From: Haloferax sp. Atlit-12N
Lineage (GTDB): Archaea > Halobacteriota > Halobacteria > Halobacteriales > Haloferacaceae
NCBI RefSeq assembly: GCF_003383095.1
Contig: NZ_PSYW01000005.1
Span: 62,001-126,000, forward strand
Reading direction: 5' to 3'
Length of the DNA stretch: 64,000 bases
Shown piece after piece: positions 54,327-62,165 of this stretch; within the stretch, counting starts at the first letter, position 1; each line of letters starts with the position of its first letter. A program made the translations under genes and the position numbers. Under the pieces are notes generated by a model that was not told where the DNA came from, did no database searches, and saw only the letters and a program-made list of their open reading frames with translations.

Positions 54327-54340
54327 GATTCGAACGAATC
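54327..54340. promoter_or_regulatory. Palindrome before the RidA-like gene
   Basis: GATTCGAACGAATC is a perfect dyad with 6-bp arms around AA, 16 nt before the ATG at 54357. It overlaps the leader and could be an operator. Confidence 0.4.
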
Positions 54341-54344
54341 CCAC

Positions 54345-54349
54345 GGAGG
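54345..54349 (+). promoter_or_regulatory. Shine-Dalgarno-like site for the RidA-like gene
   Basis: GGAGG stands 7 nt before the ATG at 54357. It is notable because many genes in this window look leaderless. Confidence 0.55.
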
Positions 54350-54356
54350 AACAGGT

Positions 54357-54740
54357 ATGAACGGCGATGCGATCCGGTACGAGAGCGACCAGTTCAAAGC
54401 GACCGCCGGATACGGCGCCCGAAAGCGGAACCTGCAACTCGTCTTCTTCGACGCGCAGTATCCCGAACCGGAACAGACGACGGACAGCCTTCCGTCGGTC
54501 GAGAGCCAGACGATGAGCGCGCTCGAACGCGTCGAAGCGGCTGTCGAACGCTCTGGAATCGACTTAGACGACGTACTCCGAACCACGGTGTACACGACCG
54601 ACCTCGACCGAATCGATGCCATCGAGTCGGCCTACGACGCCTATTTCGACGCTCGACGGCCGGCGATGACTGTCGTCGGCGTCTCCGAACTCCCGAACGA
54701 CGCCGCCGTCCAAATCGAGGCGACGGGCGTCAAACGATAG
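54357..54740 (+). CDS. RidA/YjgF-family protein without the canonical arginine
   Basis: This 127-residue protein has the RidA fold pattern: TMSALERVEAAVERSGIDLD, DVLRTTVYTTDLDRIDAIES and the family ending ELPNDAAVQIEAT. In deaminating RidA proteins the active-site Arg stands in a PARS-type motif; here the aligned segment is RRPAMTVVGV, so Met replaces Arg. It may therefore bind a ligand or act on another substrate instead of hydrolysing 2-aminoacrylate. A Shine-Dalgarno-like GGAGG supports the ATG at 54357. Confidence 0.85.
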   Translation: MNGDAIRYESDQFKATAGYGARKRNLQLVFFDAQYPEPEQTTDSLPSVESQTMSALERVEAAVERSGIDLDDVLRTTVYTTDLDRIDAIESAYDAYFDARRPAMTVVGVSELPNDAAVQIEATGVKR

Positions 54741-54811
54741 GTCGCGCACCTACCAATTCAATATAGCGAGATACAGTTCATGAGTCGCGCTTCGAACAGC
54801 GGTTACGCTCC

Positions 54812-55861
54812 TCAGCGGAGCGAGTAAATGTTCGATTCGTACGTCTCACGCACTCTATCGCCCCAGTTGTGGGTGTACGTGTCGATGATGTCGCCGGCCA
54901 CGTCGCCGCGGAGGTACTTGACGATACCGCGGTCGCCGGTTCGGTCCCGGAGGTGGGTCGTGAAGAAGTGCCGGAAGTAGTGCGGCGTGACGTTCTCCTC
55001 GCGGTCGCCACCCGACCGGTACCACCCGGCGTCGGCGGCGTGAGAGGTGACGACGTGGTGGACCGCGTCGGGCTCCAGTCGCCGGCCCCAGCCCGAGGCG
55101 GTACCGACGAAAAGCGGTTCGGCCGGTGACGTCGAATCCGGGCGAATCGCTAGCCAACGCAGGAGGACGGCCTCCAACTCGTCGTCGATGGGGACGACTG
55201 TCGACCGTTTTCGCTTGTTCGAGGCGGTTCGCTCCTCGCCGTTGGTGACGCTTCCGACGCTCGGGTCGGCGGCGACGTATATCGACGGCCCGCGACCGTC
55301 GAGGGCGGCGCGGGTTGATACACCGGTCAATGGTGTATCCGTCGTCAGCGACACGTCCCGAAGGTCGAGGTTGCACAGTTCGCCGACGCGCATCCCGGTC
55401 TTGAGGAGGGTGACCACCAGCGCGTGGTCCAGCGGATGGGCGATTTCGCGGACGAACGCCCGCATCTGGGGAACCGAAAGCTCCCTTCGGGCGGGGTTGG
55501 TGTCGATGCGCTCGTCCATCTCCTCCATCACGAGACTCATCGGGTTGGAGTCGAACGCGCCGACCTGCGCCATGTAGGCGTAAAATCGGTGGAGGTAGGA
55601 GGCGTACGTCGCTACCGTGCTCGCCGCGACGTCGCGGTTTCGCAGGGTGTGTATCCACGCCATGCAGTCGCGATGGGTCGCGTCGTCGACCGACCGAGCG
55701 CTCCCGGAGGGGTTCCGCGATGGGTCGCCGAGGAACGACTCGAACGCCCGGAGGACGCGCTCGTAGGCGGCGCGGGTCCGGTCGGTCTTCCCGTGATAGG
55801 TCATATCCTGCAGGAAGTAGCCGACCGGGTCCTCCGCGTCGGCGGGTCGCTCAGCGGCCAT
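54812..55861 (-). CDS. Tyrosine-type site-specific recombinase/integrase
   Basis: This 349-residue protein has an N-terminal SAM-like core-binding domain (YFLQDMTYHGKTDRTRAAYE) and a catalytic domain with active Arg in TLLKTGMRVGELCN, HxxR in VTPHYFRHFFTTHLRD and the nucleophile Tyr in IIDTYTHNWGDR. The ATG at 55861 overlaps the stop of the DUF5805 gene upstream by 11 nt, so the two are coupled. It could serve chromosome dimer resolution or a mobile element; the AT-rich DNA upstream favours the latter, but haloarchaea also carry such pairs as core genes. Confidence 0.9.
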   Translation of the reverse strand: MAAERPADAEDPVGYFLQDMTYHGKTDRTRAAYERVLRAFESFLGDPSRNPSGSARSVDDATHRDCMAWIHTLRNRDVAASTVATYASYLHRFYAYMAQVGAFDSNPMSLVMEEMDERIDTNPARRELSVPQMRAFVREIAHPLDHALVVTLLKTGMRVGELCNLDLRDVSLTTDTPLTGVSTRAALDGRGPSIYVAADPSVGSVTNGEERTASNKRKRSTVVPIDDELEAVLLRWLAIRPDSTSPAEPLFVGTASGWGRRLEPDAVHHVVTSHAADAGWYRSGGDREENVTPHYFRHFFTTHLRDRTGDRGIVKYLRGDVAGDIIDTYTHNWGDRVRETYESNIYSLR

Positions 55862-56297
55862 CGCGCTCCGCCAGCGTATAACCGCCGTGTCGCCCACTGT
55901 ACACGACTCGGCCGCTCGACTGTAGCTCCTGTAGCGTCGATTCGAGGCGGTCCTCGATGTCGTCGGTCAGCGCCGCAACGAGGTCGTCCCACGACCGGTG
56001 TGAATCGGCCGCGAGCGCCTCGATGATTCGGGGCTCGAACTGGTCGTTATTTTCACCTTCTCCTCCCTGATTCGAACCGCCGTTCTGGATCCCCGTTTTC
56101 ACCCCTTCAACCCCGGGGGTTGTGGCCGCTTCATCGCCCCTCGACGGAACGTCGAAATCGCGACGTCCAGCCTGTACCATCGTTCTGACAAATTCGCTCT
56201 GACTCATCCCGAGTCGGTCCGCGTGGTCCTTCCAGATGGCCTTCTGGTGGGCCGGAAGGTAGGTTTGCACCGTCGCGCGGTCGGCCTCGTCGCTCAT
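55851..56297 (-). CDS. DUF5805 family DNA-binding-like protein, coupled to recombinase
   Basis: This 148-residue protein starts MSDEADRATVQTYLPAHQKA and contains RLGMSQSEFVRTMVQAGRRD, an RHH-like segment suited to DNA binding, then a Gly/Asn-rich linker and a C-terminal winged-helix-like region (RIIEALAADSHRSWDDLVAA to GRVVYSGRHGGYTLAE). I recognise this as haloarchaeal DUF5805, often found beside integrases. It precedes the recombinase by an 11-nt overlap. A role as accessory or regulatory partner is likely. The ATG at 56297 is preferred. Confidence 0.85.
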   Translation of the reverse strand: MSDEADRATVQTYLPAHQKAIWKDHADRLGMSQSEFVRTMVQAGRRDFDVPSRGDEAATTPGVEGVKTGIQNGGSNQGGEGENNDQFEPRIIEALAADSHRSWDDLVAALTDDIEDRLESTLQELQSSGRVVYSGRHGGYTLAERDGR

Positions 56298-57697
56298 GGA
56301 CGGGTCGACACGGGGGTCGATATTCAATCTACCGGCACAGTCCAGAATAAGGGAAGTTATCCTGAGCAGTACATGCGGATTTTTGGCGGTGAATCTGAGT
56401 TATCCTAAATACTGCAATCGAATTTTCGGCGATTTGCATGTAGTATTCAGGATATTAGAATCTCCCGGAGAACGTCGATTTCGGACGTTTCGAGCAAATC
56501 TGAGACTCGACCAACTTTCCGTTGCTTTCAATAGGTCGAATTCTGCACAACCTCTTCTCACTTCTGTGATGGCAACTGATTTTTGGATAGCATTCCTTGC
56601 ACCGTTTACCCCCGGAGTAACACATAGAAGATCCACTTACACGAATTTCGTTATTTCACTTCTTAATTCACTGAATTATTATAGAACCGGGTACCGCTGG
56701 GTTTAGGCCCTCTTTTGTTTCTCTTCCTTAATCTATGAACTATTCTATCCATAATTTCTTCCTATTTTACTGGAAATATATTCGCGGGACGACGCACCAT
56801 CTGTGTTCTCTCGAACGGATATATTCCGACCAGAGATGGCTCGGTATTTTCTCGATTATATCGGTCATCGAACGCTGAATATATGTCGCCGAACGGGTCT
56901 TCGTTTCGAAATAGATTCAGCTGTGATTATGCTGGTGTCACTACGCAGAATTTCCCAGAATGTTGTCTGATTCGAACACACAACCACCCGAGTGACACCG
57001 TTCCGAATTCGCTCGAAGACGAACCCAATCGAGGTCTTCGCTGGCCCGATTCGTTCTCTTTTGACGCCTTCACAGCCCTCGTCTTCACGGTGAGATCCGT
57101 AATTCGGGACGTGCTCCCCATCTCAGGTGAAGCGGCGCTCGACCGCGCTGTGGCCGTTCTGACGGACTCGCGTAAATCCCGGGGTTTGGTGGCTTGATTC
57201 CGGTCGGATTCGACGAACCAGTCGTTCGGCGGCGACGACCCGTTCGAGCGAACCCCTCCCCTGCCGCTGACTCGCCCGAACGAACTGTCTCGAATTTCGA
57301 ATGCGACGCCGCACTCCGCCTGCACGACCGGACTCGCGGCCGCGCCCCCCGCAACCGCCTGTACCTCCGCCTGTACCTCCGACTGCGATACGAACCGCCC
57401 GAGCCGCGAGCGCGACGCGGCTGTCGCTCTGTGATACTGACGTAGATTTCAGCACTATCGGCCGCTGGAACTCCGACGTTCCGAGTCAGCGTTCTCAGTC
57501 ATCAACTCTCTCGATATCTCGGTCCCTCTGTCGAGTCGTCGCTTGTCCGATTCGAGACTCGTATATCGCATATCGCTATACACAATATTGGTTCTCGGGC
57601 TCGACCGATTTTCGGAAAATTCGAGGTCCCGTCGAACCCAGCCGGTTCGCGTCGAAGTCGCCGAGACGGCCGAAAGCCGACGATTTTACCCGGTGCG
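56298..57697. other. 1.4-kb AT-rich gene-free stretch beside the recombinase operon
   Basis: Base composition drops sharply from the surrounding coding DNA, especially in 56340-56900 and 57500-57620. No open frame here has credible protein features. The part next to the DUF5805 gene has iteron-like repeats. It may hold a regulatory region, an attachment or replication site, or decayed remains of an element. A short tandem repeat of a cctgtacctccg-like unit lies near 57352-57382. Confidence 0.6.
56356..56454. repeat. Three related iteron-like repeats upstream of the DUF5805-recombinase operon
   Basis: Copy A (56356-56388, plus strand) and copy B (56399-56431, plus strand) share 24 of 33 positions and begin GTTATCCT; their starts are 43 bases apart. 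Copy C (56454-56430, minus strand) begins TATCCTGAATACTACATGC and matches copy A at about 18 of 23 positions. B and C form an inverted pair around GAATTTTCG. The set lies just upstream of the operon start at 56297. Confidence 0.7.
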
Positions 57698-58402
57698 CTA
57701 CGCTTCGACTCGCTCTATCAGGTCGGGGCTATCGTTGGCGGGGCTGTTCACCCGCGTCGAGACGGGGTACGCCGTGAGTTCGTCGTCGGGGTAGGTGTCG
57801 AGGAGCGCCGCCGCCTCGTCGGGGTCGCCGTGGAGCCACGTCTCTTCTTCCTCGGGGGCGAGGACGACCGCCATCCGGTGGTGTAACTCCGAGATGAGGT
57901 CGTTCGGCTCGGTCGTGACAACGGTGAACGTCTCAAGCGGTTCCTGTTCGCGCGAGGGGTCGCCGCTTCCGAAGTCGCCGAGACCGGTCTGTTTCGTCGA
58001 GGGCGTCCATCGCTCCCAGAGGCCGGCCATGGCGAACGGGCGGGCGTCCTCGAAGGCGACGCGGTAGGGCTGTTTGTCCCCGCCGCGGTCGACCCACTCG
58101 TAGAAGCCGTCCGAGGGAACGAGACACCGGCGGGCCTCGTAAGCGTCGGCGAAACTCCGCTTCTCGCGGACGGTCTCCGCGCGGGCGTTGATTCGGTCGT
58201 TACCGACGCTGGCGCTGTCGGCCCACGAGGGGACGAGCCCCCACTTCAGGAAGCGGAACTCCTCGGGCGCGTCGTTGGTCACGACCGGGAGTTCCTGTCC
58301 GGGCGCGCAGTTGTACCGCGCCGAAAGCGGGCGCGTCGGCGTCGCGTCGAACCGCGTTTCGAGTTCTTCGGGTGAAGTAAACAGCGTGTAGCGGCCGCAC
58401 AT
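57698..58402 (-). CDS. SOS response-associated peptidase (SRAP/YedK)
   Basis: This 234-residue protein has Met-Cys at the N-terminus (MCGRYTLFTSPEELETRF), where the Cys cross-links to abasic sites in single-stranded DNA. Other signatures are RYNCAPGQELPVV, KWGLVPSWAD, NARAETVREK, RRCLVPSDGFYEWVD and ELHHRMAVVL. It shields abasic sites during replication. The ATG at 58402 must be the start because Cys2 has to follow the initiator Met. It is divergent from the exonuclease gene at 58524. Confidence 0.94.
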   Translation of the reverse strand: MCGRYTLFTSPEELETRFDATPTRPLSARYNCAPGQELPVVTNDAPEEFRFLKWGLVPSWADSASVGNDRINARAETVREKRSFADAYEARRCLVPSDGFYEWVDRGGDKQPYRVAFEDARPFAMAGLWERWTPSTKQTGLGDFGSGDPSREQEPLETFTVVTTEPNDLISELHHRMAVVLAPEEEETWLHGDPDEAAALLDTYPDDELTAYPVSTRVNSPANDSPDLIERVEA

Positions 58403-58523
58403 ACCCCCGGCTTCGCGCTCTGCGGGTAAAACGCCCGCGGCAGGGGAATGCGGAAGCGTTCTGGGAGCGTGGCGGCCGGTCCACGACGACGCATTTAGGG
58501 TCGCCGACGCCCCCCTGTCGGAC

Positions 58524-59279
58524 ATGCGAATCGAGAACAGCTTCATCCCCGTCCGCGGCGTGGGCGAGCGGACGGAGCGGAACCTCTGGCGGGCCGGGGC
58601 GACCCACTGGGACGAGTTCGACGCCTCGCTCGTCGGCGCGAAGACGGGCGACCGAATCGAGACGTTCATCGCCGACGCCGCCGCCCACCTCGACGACGGC
58701 AACTCGCGGTTCTTCGACGACTGTTTCCCCTCGGGCGAGCGCTGGCGACTCTACGAGAACTTCCGCGACGAGACGTGCTTTTTCGACATCGAGACGACCG
58801 GCCTCTCGCCCGAGCGCGACTCGGTGACGACCGTCTCGTTCTATCAGGACGGCGAGACCACGACGCTCGTCAGCGGGGAGGACCTGACCGCCGACGCCCT
58901 CCGCGAGCAGTTCACCGACGCGAAACTCATCGCGACGTTCAACGGCGCGCGCTTCGACGTGCCCTTCCTCGAGACCTCGTTCGACGTCTCAATCGACGTA
59001 CCGCACGTCGATTTGATGTATCCGTGCCGGACGCTCGACCTCACCGGCGGGCTGAAGCAAATCGAGAAAGACGTGGGTATCGACCGCGACCGACCCGACA
59101 TCTCCGGGCGCGACGCCGTCCGCCTCTGGCGTGAGTACGAGCGCGGCGACCAGTCGTCGCTCGACACGCTCGTCTCGTACAACCGCGAGGACGCGGTCAA
59201 CCTCGAACGCCTCATGGAGACAGTCACCGGTCGCCTCCACGACCGCGCCTGCGAGGGACTCGACGCCGAACTCGTCTGA
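58524..59279 (+). CDS. RNase H-fold 3'-5' exonuclease (YprB-like)
   Basis: This 251-residue protein has the DEDD-type exonuclease pattern: CFFDIETTGLSPERDSV (D-x-E), LIATFNGARFDVPFLE (second Asp), a third region NREDAVNLERLME (DEDD final Asp). An N-terminal helical region (residues 1-80) contains VRGVGERTERNLW, like a helix-hairpin-helix. The family is the haloarchaeal ribonuclease H-like proteins related to YprB. It acts on nucleic acid, but its precise substrate is unknown. It diverges from SRAP; both may serve DNA maintenance. Confidence 0.87.
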   Translation: MRIENSFIPVRGVGERTERNLWRAGATHWDEFDASLVGAKTGDRIETFIADAAAHLDDGNSRFFDDCFPSGERWRLYENFRDETCFFDIETTGLSPERDSVTTVSFYQDGETTTLVSGEDLTADALREQFTDAKLIATFNGARFDVPFLETSFDVSIDVPHVDLMYPCRTLDLTGGLKQIEKDVGIDRDRPDISGRDAVRLWREYERGDQSSLDTLVSYNREDAVNLERLMETVTGRLHDRACEGLDAELV

Positions 59280-59385
59280 GGCGGCCATCGAGGTGGTCAC
59301 GCTCCCGGTCTGGCGAGCGCCGCCGGCCCGAGCGAGCGTGCCGGAACCCCGCGCTTTTTTCATCCCCCGAAGCGACGCGCCGCAC

Positions 59386-59730
59386 ATGACCGACGACCCC
59401 GACGCCGACCCCGAGGCGGACGAATCCGCCGATTCGACACCACCGTCCGACGACGCGACCGAACCGTCCGACGGCGACGAGCCGGTCGACACCGATGCGA
59501 CCGTCGAAGCGGCGGACGGAGGCACCGACGAGCCCGACAACGGGAACGGCAACGGTGACGAGACTGTCCCGCACGTCGAACTCGACCTCTACGAACTCTC
59601 CGTCCGCGTCAGCGGGCAGTCCACCGACGAACTCGACGACGTGGAGGCGTCGGCGACCCGACTGATGGACTACCTCGTCGACCACGCGAAAGAGCTGGAA
59701 GACCAGCCCGATAGCCGCGGATTGAGCTAA
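59386..59730 (+). CDS. Small acidic conserved haloarchaeal protein
   Basis: This 114-residue protein has a very acidic, Pro/Asp/Ser-rich N-terminal half and a conserved-looking C-terminal block HVELDLYELSVRVSGQSTDE, then VEASATRLMDYLVDHAKELE. No metal or catalytic motif is visible, and it is soluble. The ATG at 59386 is preferred because the longer frame upstream lies within the exonuclease gene. Function is unknown. I believe there are haloarchaeal homologues, but recall no name. Confidence 0.7.
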   Translation: MTDDPDADPEADESADSTPPSDDATEPSDGDEPVDTDATVEAADGGTDEPDNGNGNGDETVPHVELDLYELSVRVSGQSTDELDDVEASATRLMDYLVDHAKELEDQPDSRGLS

Positions 59731-59801
59731 CACCACCGCTCGTACCGTCCCGGTTTTGGTAAACCTAAAAGTTCAAGAGCGACCGTCGATAACCCCGTCC
59801 A

Positions 59802-60488
59802 ATGACCGAGTACACCTTCGACGACCTCGCGGTCGTGATGGGGACGTACAACGAAGAACAGGCCATCGGGTCCGTTCTGGCTGACATCGACCGGATTACC
59901 GACGGGCGTGCCGAGGTCGTCTGCGTGGACGGCTCGGACGATCGGACGCCCGAAATCGCCCGGAAGATGGGCGCGCGCGTCATCGAACAGGAACCGCAGG
60001 GGTACGGCGTCGCGGTCGAGGCCGCGGTGCTCGCGCCCGACCGCCCGGTCGTCGTCACCACCGACTGCGACGACACCTATCCGATGGAGTATCTGCCGAA
60101 GTTCCTCGATCTCATCAACGACGGCTACGACGTGGTTTCCGGGGACCGAATCACGAAAGGCGCTGAGACGATGCCCCGACTCAACCGCGCGGGGAACATC
60201 GCGTTCGCCCGCCTCGCGAGCTTCCTCATGGGCGCGACCGTCCACGACACGACCACCGGGATGCGGGCGTACCGCCGCGAACTCCTCCACGACATCGAGT
60301 GGACCGAGAACACCGGTCTGTCTGCCGAACTCCTCATCCGCCCCGCGATGCGCGGCTACAAAATCGCCGAGGTGCCAATCCCCTACCGCGAGCGCGCCGG
60401 CGAGACGAAACTCGACCCCTTCGCCGGCGGCGCGGCCATCGGGAAGTCCATCGTCAAAGTCTGTCTGGAAGAGCGACTTCGGTTCTGA
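59802..60488 (+). CDS. GT2-family glycosyltransferase, dolichol-phosphate type
   Basis: This 228-residue GT-A fold enzyme starts LAVVMGTYNEEQAIGSVLAD with a family-2 opening, and has the DxD-type TTDCDDTYPMEYLPKF near residue 88. The acceptor-side segment GATVHDTTTGMRAYRRELLH matches dolichol-phosphate mannosyl/glucosyltransferases. No membrane helices are seen, so it probably acts at the cytoplasmic face in lipid-linked sugar synthesis (S-layer or archaellin N-glycosylation). The donor is unknown. A T9 run follows the stop codon. Confidence 0.9.
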   Translation: MTEYTFDDLAVVMGTYNEEQAIGSVLADIDRITDGRAEVVCVDGSDDRTPEIARKMGARVIEQEPQGYGVAVEAAVLAPDRPVVVTTDCDDTYPMEYLPKFLDLINDGYDVVSGDRITKGAETMPRLNRAGNIAFARLASFLMGATVHDTTTGMRAYRRELLHDIEWTENTGLSAELLIRPAMRGYKIAEVPIPYRERAGETKLDPFAGGAAIGKSIVKVCLEERLRF

Positions 60489-60502
60489 AGGCGCGCTCGT
60501 CG

Positions 60503-60511
60503 TTTTTTTTT
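60503..60511 (+). terminator. Oligo-T terminator after the glycosyltransferase gene
   Basis: Nine T in a row lie 15 nt after the stop codon of the gene ending at 60488, in a GC-rich flank. This is the clearest oligo-T archaeal terminator in the window. Confidence 0.7.
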
Positions 60512-60605
60512 GCTCTGCCCCGACTTCCCTCCGACGAGCCTCGCGGTCGTGCGCCCAGATACCAAACCGCACATCGCTCATAGGCGGCTCGGTCGAATAT
60601 CCGGC

Positions 60606-61766
60606 ATGGCTTCGACCACGAACCGCCGTCGGTTCCTCGCGCTCGGCGTCGGTGCCGCCTTGGCCGGCTGTCTCGGGAGCGACCCACCGGTCGCGGACGA
60701 CGACACCGCGTCCACCGAACCCACCGATTCCACCGCGGGCGACTACTCGGGCCCGTTCGAGCTTCCGGTCCCCGAGGACGAACTGCGCCGAGGCGCGTCG
60801 AAAGACGCCATCCCGGCCATCACCGCCCCGGTCTTCGCCGACAACTGGACCGGGTTCGACGAGGTGGACGCGACGCTGGACGACGGCGACGAGGTGGTCG
60901 GCGTCGAACTCGGCGGCGTCGCCCGCGCCTATCCGCTTGCAATCCTGAACTGGCACGAAATCGTCAACGACGACTTCGACGGCCGGCCCGTGGTCGTGAC
61001 CTACTGCCCGCTGTGCGGGAGCGCCGTCGTCGCCGACAGGCTCGCCGGCGGCGAACCGACGTACTTCGGCGTCTCGGGCCTGCTCTGGATGTCCGACCTC
61101 GTGATGTACGACGACCGGACGAACTCGCTGTGGAGTCAGGTGCTCGCGACCGCGATTCGCGGGGAACTGACCGGCGAGACGCTGTCGCTCCTCCCTTCGA
61201 CTATCTCGACGTGGGGCGAGTGGCGGGCGGCCAACCCCGAGACCGAGGTGCTGGTGCCGCCGCCCGTCTCGGGGACGATTCGCGGGCGGCAGACCCGCCG
61301 GTACGACGTGAACCCCTACACGAGCTATCAGCAGTCGAGCGCTATCGGTATCGGCTTCAACGACGCGGCGGACGACCGACTTCATCCGAAAACGTCGGTC
61401 GTCGGCGTCGCTGCCGACGGGGTCGCCCGGGCCTACCCGCTCGGCGCGGTCGAGTCCGCGGGCGTCGTCAACGACACCGTGGGCGACCTTCCGGTCGTCG
61501 TGGCGGCCTCCGCCGAGGGGAGTCTCGTCGCCTACGTCCGCCGGGTTGACGGCGAGACCGTCGAGTTCGACCGCGATGGGTCGGCGCTCGTCGCCGCCGG
61601 GTCGCGCTGGAACCTCCTCACCGGCCGGGCGCTCGACGGCCCCCACGAGGGCGCGGTCCTGACCCGAGCAAACGACCGCTCGCCGATGTTCTGGTTCGCG
61701 TGGGCCGACTTCAACCCGGAGACGGAGATTTACGGGGGAGAAAACGCGACTGGCGAGGAGGAATAG
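60606..61766 (+). CDS. DUF3179 family Tat lipoprotein
   Basis: This 386-residue protein starts MASTTNRRRFLALGVGAALA with a twin-arginine signal (NRRRFLAL) and lipobox LAGC, so it is lipid-anchored outside the cell. The DUF3179 domain is clear: VTYCPLCGSAVVADRLAG, FGVSGLLWMSDLVMYDDRTN and VLTRANDRSPMFWFAWADFN. The CPLC pair could bind metal or be redox-active. The function of the family is unknown. The ATG at 60606 sets the signal peptide at the N-terminus. Confidence 0.9.
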   Translation: MASTTNRRRFLALGVGAALAGCLGSDPPVADDDTASTEPTDSTAGDYSGPFELPVPEDELRRGASKDAIPAITAPVFADNWTGFDEVDATLDDGDEVVGVELGGVARAYPLAILNWHEIVNDDFDGRPVVVTYCPLCGSAVVADRLAGGEPTYFGVSGLLWMSDLVMYDDRTNSLWSQVLATAIRGELTGETLSLLPSTISTWGEWRAANPETEVLVPPPVSGTIRGRQTRRYDVNPYTSYQQSSAIGIGFNDAADDRLHPKTSVVGVAADGVARAYPLGAVESAGVVNDTVGDLPVVVAASAEGSLVAYVRRVDGETVEFDRDGSALVAAGSRWNLLTGRALDGPHEGAVLTRANDRSPMFWFAWADFNPETEIYGGENATGEEE

Positions 61767-61840
61767 TCGTTCGCGCGGCGAGCGCGCGTGATTCGAGGCC
61801 GATACGCTGAGAAACGGAGTTTCGGTCGTTCGGGTGGCGG

Positions 61841-62044
61841 TTACGACGAGTTCAGGATGTCGCGGACGCGCCGGGGTTCGCCGGAGAGGGAGGGCTCCTT
61901 CTCGACGATTTTCAGCACCTCGTGGTCGGTCACGTCGGGGTAGGACTTCCCGATGGCCTCCTCGATGAGGGCCTTTTCGAGACGGAACTCCGTTCCCTCG
62001 TAGACCACGTCTACGCCGTCGTCGTCGAAAGAGAGAATCGTCAT
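61841..62044 (-). CDS. DUF5800 family small protein
   Basis: This 67-residue protein reads MTILSFDDDGVDVVYEGTEF, then KALIEEAIGKSYPDVTDHEV and KIVEKEPSLSGEPRRVRDIL. The pattern matches the haloarchaeal DUF5800 family that I recall from memory. It has no metal motif or membrane segment. The ATG at 62044 is chosen because the family begins MTxLSFDDDG; a longer frame upstream has no similarity. It is divergent from the bactofilin-like gene. Confidence 0.8.
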   Translation of the reverse strand: MTILSFDDDGVDVVYEGTEFRLEKALIEEAIGKSYPDVTDHEVLKIVEKEPSLSGEPRRVRDILNSS

Positions 62045-62135
62045 ACCTCTCTTTGTTTCCCGCGAGTAGTTAAATACGCGTCGTCGTCGCGAAACCGGCG
62101 TCCTCCGTCGTGTCTGACGTTCGTCTTGCGGACGG

Positions 62136-62142
62136 TTTATTA
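62136..62142 (+). promoter_or_regulatory. TATA-like element of the bactofilin-like gene
   Basis: TTTATTA lies with its centre about 27 nt before GTG 62166, matching a leaderless promoter and supporting that start. Confidence 0.5.
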
Positions 62143-62165
62143 CGGCACGGGTGTTGGTTCGGAGC

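Noticed and set aside
56296..56706. 136-residue open frame opposite the DUF5805 start
   Set aside because: It runs across the iteron-like repeats and is rich in Arg/Ser/Leu without acidic character; it overlaps the regulatory region of the operon.
56883..57197. 104-residue open frame in the AT-rich gap
   Set aside because: Composition is unlike haloarchaeal protein, with no family motif, and no promoter or start fits; more likely a chance frame in AT-rich DNA.
54812..57697. Complete mobile element with defined ends
   Set aside because: No tRNA target, direct-repeat ends, replication gene or cargo genes are seen around the recombinase, so only a module or remnant can be claimed.
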